A DNA stretch of 62,267 nt from Anaerolineae bacterium (GTDB taxonomy: Bacteria > Chloroflexota > Anaerolineae > Aggregatilineales > J027). Made by a program: the position numbers and the translations under genes. Below are positions 52,216 through 61,071 of the stretch, in pieces. The stretch spans positions 1 through 62,267 of the forward strand of contig JAJTXY010000022.1 of the NCBI GenBank assembly GCA_021463865.1, read 5' to 3'. The notes below the pieces were generated by a model. That model had not been told where the DNA came from and did no database searches. It was given only the letters and a program-made list of their open reading frames with translations. Each line of letters starts with the position of its first letter. The first letter of the stretch is position 1.

Positions 52216-53661
52216 TTAGGCGTTCTTAATCATGACATGCTTGGTGATCTGATAGTCGCCCACTGCTTCAGCCGAGAGGTCTTTGCCAAAACCAGACTGC
52301 TTGAAACCGCCATGTGGGGTTTCAGACGTTAACGGAATATGGTCGTTAATCCAGACCGTGCCAAACTCCAAATCGCGGGATAGGCGCATAGCCCGACCAA
52401 TATCGCGTGTCCAAACCGAGGCCGCCAAGCCATACAGCACATCATTACCCAAATAGAGCGCTTCTTCTTCCGTCCTAAAAGTATTGATGGTCAGCACCGG
52501 CCCAAACACTTCACTTTGGATGATTTCGGATTTTTGATCGGCATCAGCGATGACGGTTGGTGCATAATAATAGCCACCCCCCGGCGTGTCTTTCGGAACA
52601 GCCCCACCCAACAACACTTTGGCACCACTGGCCCGCGCTCGATCCACATAACCCATGACCCGTTCGCGCTGCGCACCCGAAATGAGCGGCCCCATCTGCA
52701 CACCGTCCTCAAAGGGCAGACCCACTTTGACCCCCCGCATCGCTTCGACCACCGCTTCCTTCACCTGCTCAACTTGGCTTGATTCGACATAGAGGCGGGT
52801 GGCAGCGGTGCAATCTTGCCCGGTGTTGATTGTGGCGGTCATAGAGGCAATGGCTGCGACGGTTTCTACATCGGCGTCATCAAACACGATAAACGGGGCT
52901 TTACCTCCCAGTTCCAAATGCACACGCTTAAGGGTATCGGCGGCGGTTCGCATAATTTTCTTGCCCGTTGCGGTTGACCCGGTGAGGCTGACCATGCGAA
53001 TATCGGGATGCTCGACAATCGCCTGCCCGGTATCATTGCCACCCGACACGATATTGACCACGCCATCCGGGATACCCGCTTCGGCAATCAATTCACCCAA
53101 CATGAGGGTCGTCAGGGGAGTACCGGGGGCGGGTTTTAGGACAATCGTGCAGCCAGCCGCCAGTGCCGGGCCAATCTTCCACACCGCCATCATGACCGGA
53201 TAATTCCAAGGGGCAATTTGGCCGACCACGCCGACAGGTTCGCGCCGGAAAATGGATGTCAGGCCGCTCATATATTCGCCCGCATGATTGCCGTGTGTAT
53301 CGCGGGCAGCGGCGGCAAAAAAGCGCAGATTATCAATCGCAAAAGGCAAATCACCACCCAAACTTACCATCGCATAGGGCTTACCCGTGTTTTCGGATTC
53401 GACCCGTGCAAATTCTTCGATATGGTCTTGCAATAAATCAGCCAGTTTCCATAGGGCAAAGGAACGTTCGGCGGGGGTCTTCTTTGACCAGCGCCCATCG
53501 TAAAAGGCTTGATGGGCCGCTTTGACCGCGCGATCTACATCGGCGCGATTGGCATCTACCACCTCAGCAATTTTGTTGCCCGTTGCCGGGTCTTCAATGA
53601 GCATCGTCCCGCCGCTGCCCTCGACCCATTGACCATTTATCCAGAGTTTATGTTTTTGCAT
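52216..53661 (-). CDS. NAD-dependent aldehyde dehydrogenase, probably aminobutyraldehyde/betaine aldehyde type
   Basis: Protein of 481 residues. The catalytic Glu lies in HLELGGKAPFIVFDDAD and the Cys in NTGQDCTAATRLYVE. IAPWNYPVMMAVWKIGPALAAG and VSLTGSTATGKKIM bind NAD. The active-site and C-terminal sequence (PHGGFKQSGFGKDLSAEAVG) resembles 4-aminobutyraldehyde and betaine aldehyde dehydrogenases. Its position between the binding-protein gene and the importer genes suggests that it oxidises aminoaldehyde derived from the imported polyamine. No polyamine aminotransferase is nearby. Confidence 0.9.
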   Translation of the reverse strand: MQKHKLWINGQWVEGSGGTMLIEDPATGNKIAEVVDANRADVDRAVKAAHQAFYDGRWSKKTPAERSFALWKLADLLQDHIEEFARVESENTGKPYAMVSLGGDLPFAIDNLRFFAAAARDTHGNHAGEYMSGLTSIFRREPVGVVGQIAPWNYPVMMAVWKIGPALAAGCTIVLKPAPGTPLTTLMLGELIAEAGIPDGVVNIVSGGNDTGQAIVEHPDIRMVSLTGSTATGKKIMRTAADTLKRVHLELGGKAPFIVFDDADVETVAAIASMTATINTGQDCTAATRLYVESSQVEQVKEAVVEAMRGVKVGLPFEDGVQMGPLISGAQRERVMGYVDRARASGAKVLLGGAVPKDTPGGGYYYAPTVIADADQKSEIIQSEVFGPVLTINTFRTEEEALYLGNDVLYGLAASVWTRDIGRAMRLSRDLEFGTVWINDHIPLTSETPHGGFKQSGFGKDLSAEAVGDYQITKHVMIKNA

Positions 53662-53688
53662 CTCAAAAATCCTTTAAAGGTATCCACT

Positions 53689-53732
53689 TAAAAATAGGGA
53701 CACCATGCGATGATTTTGCAGGCGTCCCTATT
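53689..53732 (-). terminator. terminator or attenuating hairpin after potD-like gene
   Basis: AATAGGGAC (53693-53701) pairs with GTCCCTATT (53724-53732). On the minus strand TTTTTAAG follows. It lies between the binding-protein and aldehyde-dehydrogenase genes and may reduce read-through into the rest of the operon. Confidence 0.65.
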
Positions 53733-53756
53733 AACTAAATTCAGACGATGGAGGGT

Positions 53757-54938
53757 TTAACGACCACCCAATACCCCGATATAATTGGTGACCCATTCAT
53801 AGTAGGGAACACAGACCTCACCGCGATCATCACCGCAGTCTTCGGTGGGGGTGCGCCAGAAATAAATCTTGTCGAAGTTTTCGAAACCGTTGATAGTGCA
53901 GCCTTCTTCGCCCAATAGTTCATTGCCTTCACAGGCAGCGGGTACGGCGGGTACTGAACCAAACCATGCAGCCAAATCGCCTTGCAATTTGGGATTGAGT
54001 GAGTGCTCCAACCACAGGTAGGCGCAATTGGGATGTGGGGCATCACTCGCCATCATGGTTGTGTCCGCCCAGCCCGTCGCCCCTTCTTCGGGAACAACAC
54101 TGTCAATCGGTGCGCCACCCGCCTTGAGCAAGTTCACTTGGAACGGCCAAGAACTAGAAGCGACTACCCCTTCATTGGTAAAGTCGTCCATTTGAATCAC
54201 CACATCATGCCAATAACGGAAGACGAGTTCGTGTTGTTGACGCAGCAAATCTAGCGCGGCATTAAATTGGTCACGATCTAGCGAATAGGGGTCGGTAATT
54301 CCCAAATCAGGATTATGGGCCATTAAGTAGAGGGCGGCGTCGGCAATATAGATTGGGCCGTCGTAGGCTTCGATGCGCCCCGCATTCGATTCACCATCGG
54401 GGAGTTCCATTTCTTCAAAAACGACATTCCAACTGGTGGGGGGTTCTGGGAAAACGTCGGTGTTGTACATCAGGACATTGGCACCCCATTGATAGGGCAC
54501 ACCGTAGTGCTTGCCATCTACAAAATGCCAAGGAGCTTCCTTGAGACGTTCGTCAATGGTATCCCAGCTTGGGATGCGCGTGATGTCCACTTCCTGAACA
54601 CGATTGCCCGCCACCAGACGCAGACTGGCATCACCAGAGGCGGTCACGAGATCAAAGCCCCCTTCATTCATCAAGGCAACCATTTCGTCAGAGGTCGCAG
54701 CCACTTTGACTTTGACACTGCAACCAGTGGCGGCTTCAAATTCTGTCACCCAGTCATAGGCAGGATCAGTTTCACCACGTTCAATGTAACCTGCCCATGC
54801 CACAATGGAGACTTCGCCTTCAGCATCTTGGCGGTTGGGGAATTGATTGGAGGGGACTTTATTACCGCTGTAAACGGTTCCTAATGGCAACGATGCCAGC
54901 AAAACTATTACTAAAAGCCAAAAAAATCTTTTTTTCAT
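53757..54938 (-). CDS. potD: polyamine-type ABC transporter substrate-binding protein, PotD-like
   Basis: Solute-binding protein of 393 residues with a signal peptide (about 1-24; RFFWLLVIVLLASLPLG), no lipobox. EVSIVAWAGYIERG starts the mature fold, as in PotD/PotF. Further marks are YGVPYQWGANVLMYNTDVF and GATGWADTTMMASDAPHPNCAYLWLEH (split here for length only at positions about 285-315). Substrate specificity between putrescine, spermidine and other amines is unclear. A hairpin separates its ribosome site from the ATG. Confidence 0.9.
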   Translation of the reverse strand: MKKRFFWLLVIVLLASLPLGTVYSGNKVPSNQFPNRQDAEGEVSIVAWAGYIERGETDPAYDWVTEFEAATGCSVKVKVAATSDEMVALMNEGGFDLVTASGDASLRLVAGNRVQEVDITRIPSWDTIDERLKEAPWHFVDGKHYGVPYQWGANVLMYNTDVFPEPPTSWNVVFEEMELPDGESNAGRIEAYDGPIYIADAALYLMAHNPDLGITDPYSLDRDQFNAALDLLRQQHELVFRYWHDVVIQMDDFTNEGVVASSSWPFQVNLLKAGGAPIDSVVPEEGATGWADTTMMASDAPHPNCAYLWLEHSLNPKLQGDLAAWFGSVPAVPAACEGNELLGEEGCTINGFENFDKIYFWRTPTEDCGDDRGEVCVPYYEWVTNYIGVLGGR

Positions 54939-54945
54939 ATATTTT

Positions 54946-54974
54946 GACGCAACAAATGTCGCGTCTTGCTCCTT
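54946..54974 (-). promoter_or_regulatory. hairpin between Shine-Dalgarno and start of potD-like gene
   Basis: On the minus strand AAGGAG (54969-54974) is followed by CAA, then a 20-nt perfect hairpin (54946-54965; stem GACGCGAC/GTTGCGTC, loop ATTT), then AAAATAT and the ATG. With the stem folded, the effective spacing is about ten bases; unfolded, it is about thirty. Folding may thus control translation. Confidence 0.5.
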
Positions 54975-55049
54975 TCACGTAGCGCCTTAAGATAATGGGT
55001 AATGGATATTTAAACAAATCCTACAAAAAATGCAAATCCTATTTCCTTT

Positions 55050-55088
55050 GTAGGGGCATGAGACAGGAGATTTAGCCTGCCCCATGCC
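55050..55088. repeat. GTAGGGG-type hairpin, variant
   Basis: It begins GTAGGGGCATG and folds through GGGGCA (55053-55058) with TGCCCC (55078-55083). The opening matches the repeats at 41 and 9889, but the stem differs. It lies in the gap after the amidohydrolase gene and may also terminate that leftward transcript. Confidence 0.4.
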
Positions 55089-55102
55089 AATGAAATGCCA
55101 CG

Positions 55103-56341
55103 CTAGTTTTTGGATTGGATCCACTTCATCGTCTTGGTCGCCAAACGATCTAACGCCTCGACGCACAAGACCAAATGTTCCTCTTTAGTATCCTCCTCTT
55201 TGGCGTGCGACAAACCGCGCAAGCTTTGCACAAACAGCATAATGGTTGGAACCCCGGCCCGTGCCACCTCCGCCGCGTCATGCAGAGGGCCGCTGGGCAG
55301 ACGATGTACCACCCCGCACGTTTCACGGATAGATTCGTCGCACAGTTCAATCAGGTCGGGGTTAAACAAAATCGGGTGAATTTGCCAGATACGATTCCAT
55401 TCGACACTGACATTTTCCTCTTTGGCAAAACGTTCGCTGGCGTCTTTGGCTTCTTGCAACATCCGGGCCAGCGCCGCCGCTTCCATATGGCGCTGATCGA
55501 GTGTGATGTCACACTGACCCACAACGGCGGTTACGATGCCGGGTTTGGTAACGACGCTACCAACGGTACACACCCCACCATTCCGTTTAGCGATCTCGCG
55601 GATTTCGAGGCCGAGTTTGGCGGCGGCCCCAAATGCGTCCCGCCGTTGATTCATAGGGGTTGAACCCGCGTGGGCCGATTGTCCGGTAAAGCGAATGGCA
55701 TGACGCTCAACGCCAAATGTCCCCAAGACCACCCCCAATGGCAAATTCTTACTTTCCAAAACCGGGCCTTGTTCAATATGCAGTTCAAGATAGGCCGCCG
55801 CATTTTTCAATTGTTTATGGGACTGCTTGGCGGTATCCAGATTGACGCCAAACTTGGCGATAGCATCCACTAACTTGATGCCCTGTTTATCCACGAGGCC
55901 GCGCAAATCATCAGGGTTCATTGTGCCGGAACAGGCGCTAGAACCAAATAGACTACGACCAAAACGTGCGCCTTCTTCATCGGCCCAATCTACCAAACGG
56001 ACGGTGACAGGCGGTATACCTTCGGAGGCGATACGGCGCAGCACTTCCAAACCTGCCATCACATTTAAGCACCCATCGAGCCAGCCACCATTGGGGACAG
56101 AATCGATATGTCCGCCGATCAGCATTTCACGATCCGATTTGCCGCGTAGTGTCACCCAGACATTCCCGGCCTCGTCTGTTTCGTATTCAACTGGTAAACC
56201 CGCCAATTTTTCTTTCATCCATGCACGGGCCGTCGCCCATGTATCCGTCCACGCAACCCGTTGCGCCCCATCAGCATTGCCGGTAAGCGCCCGAAGTTCT
56301 TTAAGTTCATCAATCGTGCGTTGTGGTTGTAAAGATGACAT
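55103..56341 (-). CDS. M20-family amidohydrolase (N-carbamoyl amino acid / allantoate hydrolase-like)
   Basis: Metal-dependent amidohydrolase of 412 residues. Ligands lie in GGHIDSVPNGGWLDG (His, Asp), DEEGARFGRSLFGS (Glu pair), ELHIEQGPVLE (His) and a C-terminal GPLHDAAEVARAGVP (His). The RHAIRFTGQSAHAGSTPMNQ lid-domain motif is typical of carbamoylases and ureidoglycolate or allantoate hydrolases. Products would be an amino acid plus ammonia and CO2. It is upstream of the polyamine operon by 164 bp in the same direction; a shared nitrogen-scavenging role is possible. Confidence 0.88.
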   Translation of the reverse strand: MSSLQPQRTIDELKELRALTGNADGAQRVAWTDTWATARAWMKEKLAGLPVEYETDEAGNVWVTLRGKSDREMLIGGHIDSVPNGGWLDGCLNVMAGLEVLRRIASEGIPPVTVRLVDWADEEGARFGRSLFGSSACSGTMNPDDLRGLVDKQGIKLVDAIAKFGVNLDTAKQSHKQLKNAAAYLELHIEQGPVLESKNLPLGVVLGTFGVERHAIRFTGQSAHAGSTPMNQRRDAFGAAAKLGLEIREIAKRNGGVCTVGSVVTKPGIVTAVVGQCDITLDQRHMEAAALARMLQEAKDASERFAKEENVSVEWNRIWQIHPILFNPDLIELCDESIRETCGVVHRLPSGPLHDAAEVARAGVPTIMLFVQSLRGLSHAKEEDTKEEHLVLCVEALDRLATKTMKWIQSKN

Positions 56342-56411
56342 AAGCCCATCCTCCTTAGAAAAATTTCAAAAATACTATCTAGGATTTTCAGTATAGCGCA
56401 GATAGGGCCAT

Positions 56412-57305
56412 CTAATATAACAGGCGTGCTCCGATGCTTTTTAGGTAGCGTACCGTCTCACAGCGAATCGGTTTGCGTTCTTGGTGCAGTAATTTACGCT
56501 CGCGCCATAGCTCTCGCCACACGCTCCAAACGATGCCGGGTTGCTTGGTTTTATAGAGGGTACGGAAGCTCCACGCTACCATTGTAGTGAGGGGATAGGG
56601 CATGGGCAGCAAACGCCATGCTACCCGTGACTTATTGAGGGTATTGACCCGCCAAAAATGATCACCCTGTACAGGCCGCCCCAGATTCGATCTGTGGTGA
56701 TAGACTGCCAATTGAGGATCATACACAATCGTATAACCCGCCTCAATGATACGCAGGCTTAAATCCAATTCCTCGGCATAAATCCCAAAACGTTCAGGAT
56801 AACCGCCTGTAATTCTCAGCACATCGGCCCGTAACGCATTACCATAGGCATAAAAATAAGGGATTTCCGTCGGAACCGTGACACCAAGCAGGTATTGCTT
56901 ATTGGGATGTGGAAATTCGGTCATGATAGGTTGATGGGTTTCTGGATGTAGGCTGTGCATGGCAACTACCCCACATTTGGGGTTGGCGTCCATTAAGGAC
57001 AGTATGCGGCTGACATCCTCGGTTCGATGCCATACCGCGTCATCATCTATAAATATGAGAATCTCGCCTGTCGCCAATGCCATGCCATAATTCCGCCCGC
57101 CTGCCGCCCCTAGATTACTGGGCATCCGTTCAAGACGAATTTGAATGGAGGAATCAGCGGGAGGGATAATTGCCGCATCACCCGCATTGTCTACAATTAC
57201 GATTTCATAAGGGTGGGGCAAATTTTCCTGCTGATAAATGGAGTCTAGGCATTTTTGCAGCAGGTCGCCGCGCTGGTAGGTCACGATTACAAATGAGAGT
57301 TTCAT
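56412..57305 (-). CDS. family 2 glycosyltransferase
   Basis: Protein of 297 residues with a GT-A fold: LSFVIVTYQRGDLLQKCL (N-terminal nucleotide-sugar strand), EIVIVDNAGDAA, NLGAAGGRNYGMALATGEIL, and the D-D-D metal motif in FIDDDAVW. ERFGIYAEELDLSLRIIEAGY follows as in rhamnosyl/galactosyl transferases. The donor and acceptor are unknown. It may belong with the exopolysaccharide-type sugar transferase at the right edge, although 5 kb of unrelated genes intervene. Confidence 0.88.
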   Translation of the reverse strand: MKLSFVIVTYQRGDLLQKCLDSIYQQENLPHPYEIVIVDNAGDAAIIPPADSSIQIRLERMPSNLGAAGGRNYGMALATGEILIFIDDDAVWHRTEDVSRILSLMDANPKCGVVAMHSLHPETHQPIMTEFPHPNKQYLLGVTVPTEIPYFYAYGNALRADVLRITGGYPERFGIYAEELDLSLRIIEAGYTIVYDPQLAVYHHRSNLGRPVQGDHFWRVNTLNKSRVAWRLLPMPYPLTTMVAWSFRTLYKTKQPGIVWSVWRELWRERKLLHQERKPIRCETVRYLKSIGARLLY

Positions 57306-57504
57306 TTTTCACTATCTTGGCTGTTCATCAACGAGAACCATGCCACCCCCATATCATCATGATTATGAACCCTCTACGGAATAACGCAAAATAGTACCCT
57401 ATCTTGATGACACCCTACACTGTCCCACAGTCCCCTTTCATGTCATGCTACCTTCTAGCGCCGCTCCTTAATCCAATCTGGGGCAATTTCAGGAGTAGAT
57501 AAGA
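57306..57504. promoter_or_regulatory. divergent intergenic region upstream of nifJ
   Basis: The 199-bp gap separates the leftward glycosyltransferase from the rightward oxidoreductase and must hold both promoters. AGGAG lies nine bases before the nifJ ATG. I could not assign a convincing promoter pair, repeat or RNA. Confidence 0.3.
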
Positions 57505-60500
57505 ATGACAGAACGACAAGTCAGCACTTTAGATGCAAATGAGGCAGTTGCTCGCGTAGCCTATGCGTTAAGCGAAGTAATTGCAATTTATCCCATCACC
57601 CCCTCCTCGGCAATGGGTGAATGGGTAGATGAATGGGCTGCTCATCAACAGCCAAATCTGTGGTGTACGATTCCACAGGTTGTAGAGATGCAAAGCGAAG
57701 GGGGCGCAGCCGGAGCTATTCACGGGGCGTTACAAGCCGGGGCGCTGGCAACAACCTTTACCGCCTCGCAAGGCCTCCTTCTGATGATTCCGAATATGTA
57801 CAAAATCGCGGGGGAATTAACAGCAACGGTGTTCCATATCGCAGCACGTTCGCTGGCGGCGCAGGCCCTTTCGATTTTTGGCGATCATAGCGACGTGATG
57901 GCGGTACGGCAGACTGGGTGGGCACTGCTGAACTCCGCATCGGTGCAAGAAGCGCATGACATGGCACTGATCGCCCACGCCTCAACACTCACCGCCCATA
58001 TTCCGTTCCTCCACTTTTTTGACGGTTTCCGCACTTCACACGAAATCGCCAAGATTGAACTGCTGGGTGATGACGATTTGAAGGCGATGATTAACGAAGA
58101 ACTGATTACCCAGCACCGGGATCGCGCCCTCACCCCCGACAAACCAGTAGTACGTGGTACGGCCCACAACCCGGATGTCTATTTTCAGGGGCGTGAAACG
58201 GTCAATAGCTTCTATGATAACTGCCCAGACATCGTGCAAGATGCGATGGACAAGTTTGCCAAACTGACCGGACGCCAATATCACCTATTTGATTATCATG
58301 GTGCACCAGATGCCGAACGAGTGATTGTGTTGATGGGGTCGGGTGCTGAAGCTACTCACGAAACGGTGGATTATCTAGTAGCCAAGGGCGAAAAAGTTGG
58401 CGTTTTGAAAGTGCGCCTCTACCGCCCGTTTGATATGCAACGCTTTGTGGCGGCCCTGCCCAAGACCGTTAAATTTATTGCGGTGTTGGATCGTACCAAA
58501 GAACCGGGCAGCGGCGGCGAACCGCTCTATCTAGACTGTGTAAACGCCCTGCATGAAGAATGGGTCAATGGCCCAATGCCAAAAATCGTCGGTGGGCGTT
58601 ACGGCTTATCCTCGAAAGAGTTCACCCCAGCGATGGTCAAGGCCGTTTTTGATAATCTCAAACAGGCCAAGCCCAAAAATCATTTCACCGTGGGTATCAA
58701 TGACGATGTGACCTTCACCAGCCTTGATTACGACAAAGAATTCTCGATTGAACCCGATTCGGTTGTACGAGCATTGTTTTATGGCTTGGGGTCAGACGGT
58801 ACGGTTGGCGCGAACAAAAACTCCATCAAAATTATCGGCGAAAATACCGATTTTTATGCGCAGGGGTATTTTGTACTCGACTCCAAGAAATCTGGTTCGA
58901 CGACCACCTCCCATCTGCGGTTTGGGCCGAATCCAATTCGCTCCACCTACCTTATCAGCAAAGCCAACTTTATCGGCTGCCATCACCCTAATTTCTTGGA
59001 ACAGTATGACATCCTAACTGACATGCTGCCCGGCGGGACATTCCTGCTGAATACCTATTGGGGGCCAGACGAAATTTGGGATCATCTGCCCATGATGGTG
59101 CAAACCCAACTGATCGAGAAGCATGTCAAACTGTATGTGATTGACGCCAACAAGGTCGCCAAAGAAGCAGGCTTACCGGGACGTATCAACACGGTCATGC
59201 AGGTCTGTTTCTTCGCGCTGGCGGGTGTGCTCCCCCGTGATGAATCTATCGCAGCCATCAAACACGCCATCGAAAAGACCTATGCCAAGAAGGGCGAATA
59301 CGTGGTCGAAGTGAACCTCGCCGCGGTGGATCGCACGCTCGAAAATCTGTTTGAAGTGCAAATCCCGAACAAAATCACCAGTGACATCGGCCTACGGAGC
59401 AACGTCGCTGTCGGAGCGCCAGAGTTCGTTCAAAACGTCATCGGGGCGATGATTGCCCGGCGTGGTGACGATATTCCTGTCAGCGCGATGCCGATTGACG
59501 GGACGTTCCCCAGTGGCACGAGCCAATTTGAAAAACGGAATCTGGCCCAAGAAATTCCGGTGTGGGACCCAGAAGTCTGCATTCAATGCGGTAAATGCGC
59601 CATGGTCTGCCCACATGCGGTCATTCGTATCAAAGTATTCGACCCCGCGACGGCTGGTGCTGCACCAGAAACGTTTAAGGCCGTTCCTGCACGTGACAAC
59701 GAATTTGCGGGTATGAGCTATAACATTCAGGTCTCCCCCGAAGACTGCACAGGTTGTAAGATTTGTGTGGATGTCTGCCCAGCCAAGAACAAGTCGGCGG
59801 CAGGTCTCAAAGCGCTGAATATGGGGGCACAACCGCCCATTCTTGAACAAGAACGCAAGAATTGGGACTACTTCCTGACCATTCCTGAGCTGGATCGGCG
59901 GCTTATCAAGGTCTCCAGCATCCGCCAACAGCAAATTCAACAGCCCTTGTTTGAATTCTCCGGTGCTTGCTCTGGCTGCGGCGAAACCCCCTATCTCAAA
60001 CTGATTAGTCAGTTGTTTGGGGATCGCACCGTAGTTGCCAACGCGACGGGCTGCTCCTCCATCTATGGTGGCAATCTCCCCACGACGCCTTGGGCACACA
60101 ATAGTGAGGGCCGGGGGCCCGCGTGGTCTAACTCCTTGTTTGAAGATAACGCCGAATTCGGTCTTGGTATGCGCGTGGCTCTGGACAAACAAACCGAATA
60201 TGCCCGCGAATTGGTGGCAAAGATGGGCGCAGAAGTTGGTGATGAACTGGTCAGTGCCATTCTGCAAAACCCACAACGCGACGAAGCGGCGATTTATGAA
60301 CAACGCCAGAATGTAGCTCTGCTGAAAGAGCGGTTGCAAAATGCGAGAAATCCTGAAGCGCCTCGCTTGTTGGATCTCGCCGATATGCTGGTTCGCAAAG
60401 ACGTGTGGATTGTCGGCGGCGATGGTTGGGCCTATGACATCGGGTTCGGTGGCCTCGACCATGTTCTCGCCAGTGGACGCAACGTCAATATCTTGGTCTT

Positions 60501-61068
60501 AGATACCGAAGTATACTCCAACACGGGTGGTCAGATGTCCAAATCCACCCCGCGCGGTGCTGTTGCAAAATTTGCATCCGGTGGTAAGCCGGGAGCCAAG
60601 AAAGACCTCGGCATGATTGCGATGAGCTATGGCAGTGTTTACGTCGCCCGCGTCGCCCTCGGCGCAAAGGATGAACAAACACTCAAAGCCTTCCTTGAGG
60701 CCGAAGCCTATGATGGCCCATCGTTGATTATCGCCTACAGCCACTGTATCGCGCATGGCATCGAAATGAGTACAGCCCTCAAGAATCAAAAGGCGGCGGT
60801 GGACACAGGTCAATGGCTGCTGTATCGCTATAACCCCGAACGCGCCCTAAACAACGAGAACCCACTGGTACTCGATTCTCGCGCACCCAAAGTGCCCGTC
60901 AAAGAATATCTGCGCATGGAAAATCGCTTCCGTATGTTGGAATTGAGCAATCCAGAAGTCGCGCGGCAGCTATTCGAACTGGCACAAGAAGATGTGCATC
61001 AACGCTGGGCCTTGTACGAATATCTGGCCTCACGCGACTACAGTCAAAATGGAAACGGGAGTCACTAA
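57505..61068 (+). CDS. nifJ: pyruvate:ferredoxin (flavodoxin) oxidoreductase, single chain
   Basis: Full-length single-chain enzyme of 1187 residues that oxidises pyruvate with CoA to acetyl-CoA and CO2, reducing ferredoxin or flavodoxin. Domains in order: pyrimidine-binding domain I (YPITPSSAMGEWVDEWA), CoA/transketolase-like domain II, the gamma-like domain III, and a two-cluster ferredoxin domain with CIQCGKCAMVCP and CTGCKICVDVCP. Then comes the thiamine-diphosphate domain with the third cluster (CSGCGETPYLKL, GCSS), and GGDGWAYDIGFGGLDHVL. All cluster cysteines are present. It is oxygen-sensitive in most organisms, yet the window also encodes a pyruvate dehydrogenase complex. The next gene starts three bases after its stop. 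Confidence 0.96.
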   Translation: MTERQVSTLDANEAVARVAYALSEVIAIYPITPSSAMGEWVDEWAAHQQPNLWCTIPQVVEMQSEGGAAGAIHGALQAGALATTFTASQGLLLMIPNMYKIAGELTATVFHIAARSLAAQALSIFGDHSDVMAVRQTGWALLNSASVQEAHDMALIAHASTLTAHIPFLHFFDGFRTSHEIAKIELLGDDDLKAMINEELITQHRDRALTPDKPVVRGTAHNPDVYFQGRETVNSFYDNCPDIVQDAMDKFAKLTGRQYHLFDYHGAPDAERVIVLMGSGAEATHETVDYLVAKGEKVGVLKVRLYRPFDMQRFVAALPKTVKFIAVLDRTKEPGSGGEPLYLDCVNALHEEWVNGPMPKIVGGRYGLSSKEFTPAMVKAVFDNLKQAKPKNHFTVGINDDVTFTSLDYDKEFSIEPDSVVRALFYGLGSDGTVGANKNSIKIIGENTDFYAQGYFVLDSKKSGSTTTSHLRFGPNPIRSTYLISKANFIGCHHPNFLEQYDILTDMLPGGTFLLNTYWGPDEIWDHLPMMVQTQLIEKHVKLYVIDANKVAKEAGLPGRINTVMQVCFFALAGVLPRDESIAAIKHAIEKTYAKKGEYVVEVNLAAVDRTLENLFEVQIPNKITSDIGLRSNVAVGAPEFVQNVIGAMIARRGDDIPVSAMPIDGTFPSGTSQFEKRNLAQEIPVWDPEVCIQCGKCAMVCPHAVIRIKVFDPATAGAAPETFKAVPARDNEFAGMSYNIQVSPEDCTGCKICVDVCPAKNKSAAGLKALNMGAQPPILEQERKNWDYFLTIPELDRRLIKVSSIRQQQIQQPLFEFSGACSGCGETPYLKLISQLFGDRTVVANATGCSSIYGGNLPTTPWAHNSEGRGPAWSNSLFEDNAEFGLGMRVALDKQTEYARELVAKMGAEVGDELVSAILQNPQRDEAAIYEQRQNVALLKERLQNARNPEAPRLLDLADMLVRKDVWIVGGDGWAYDIGFGGLDHVLASGRNVNILVLDTEVYSNTGGQMSKSTPRGAVAKFASGGKPGAKKDLGMIAMSYGSVYVARVALGAKDEQTLKAFLEAEAYDGPSLIIAYSHCIAHGIEMSTALKNQKAAVDTGQWLLYRYNPERALNNENPLVLDSRAPKVPVKEYLRMENRFRMLELSNPEVARQLFELAQEDVHQRWALYEYLASRDYSQNGNGSH

Positions 61069-61071
61069 ATC

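Noticed and set aside
59392-60462. 356-codon frame opposite nifJ
   Set aside because: It lies wholly within conserved nifJ domains including cluster cysteines; no motif or start signal supports it.
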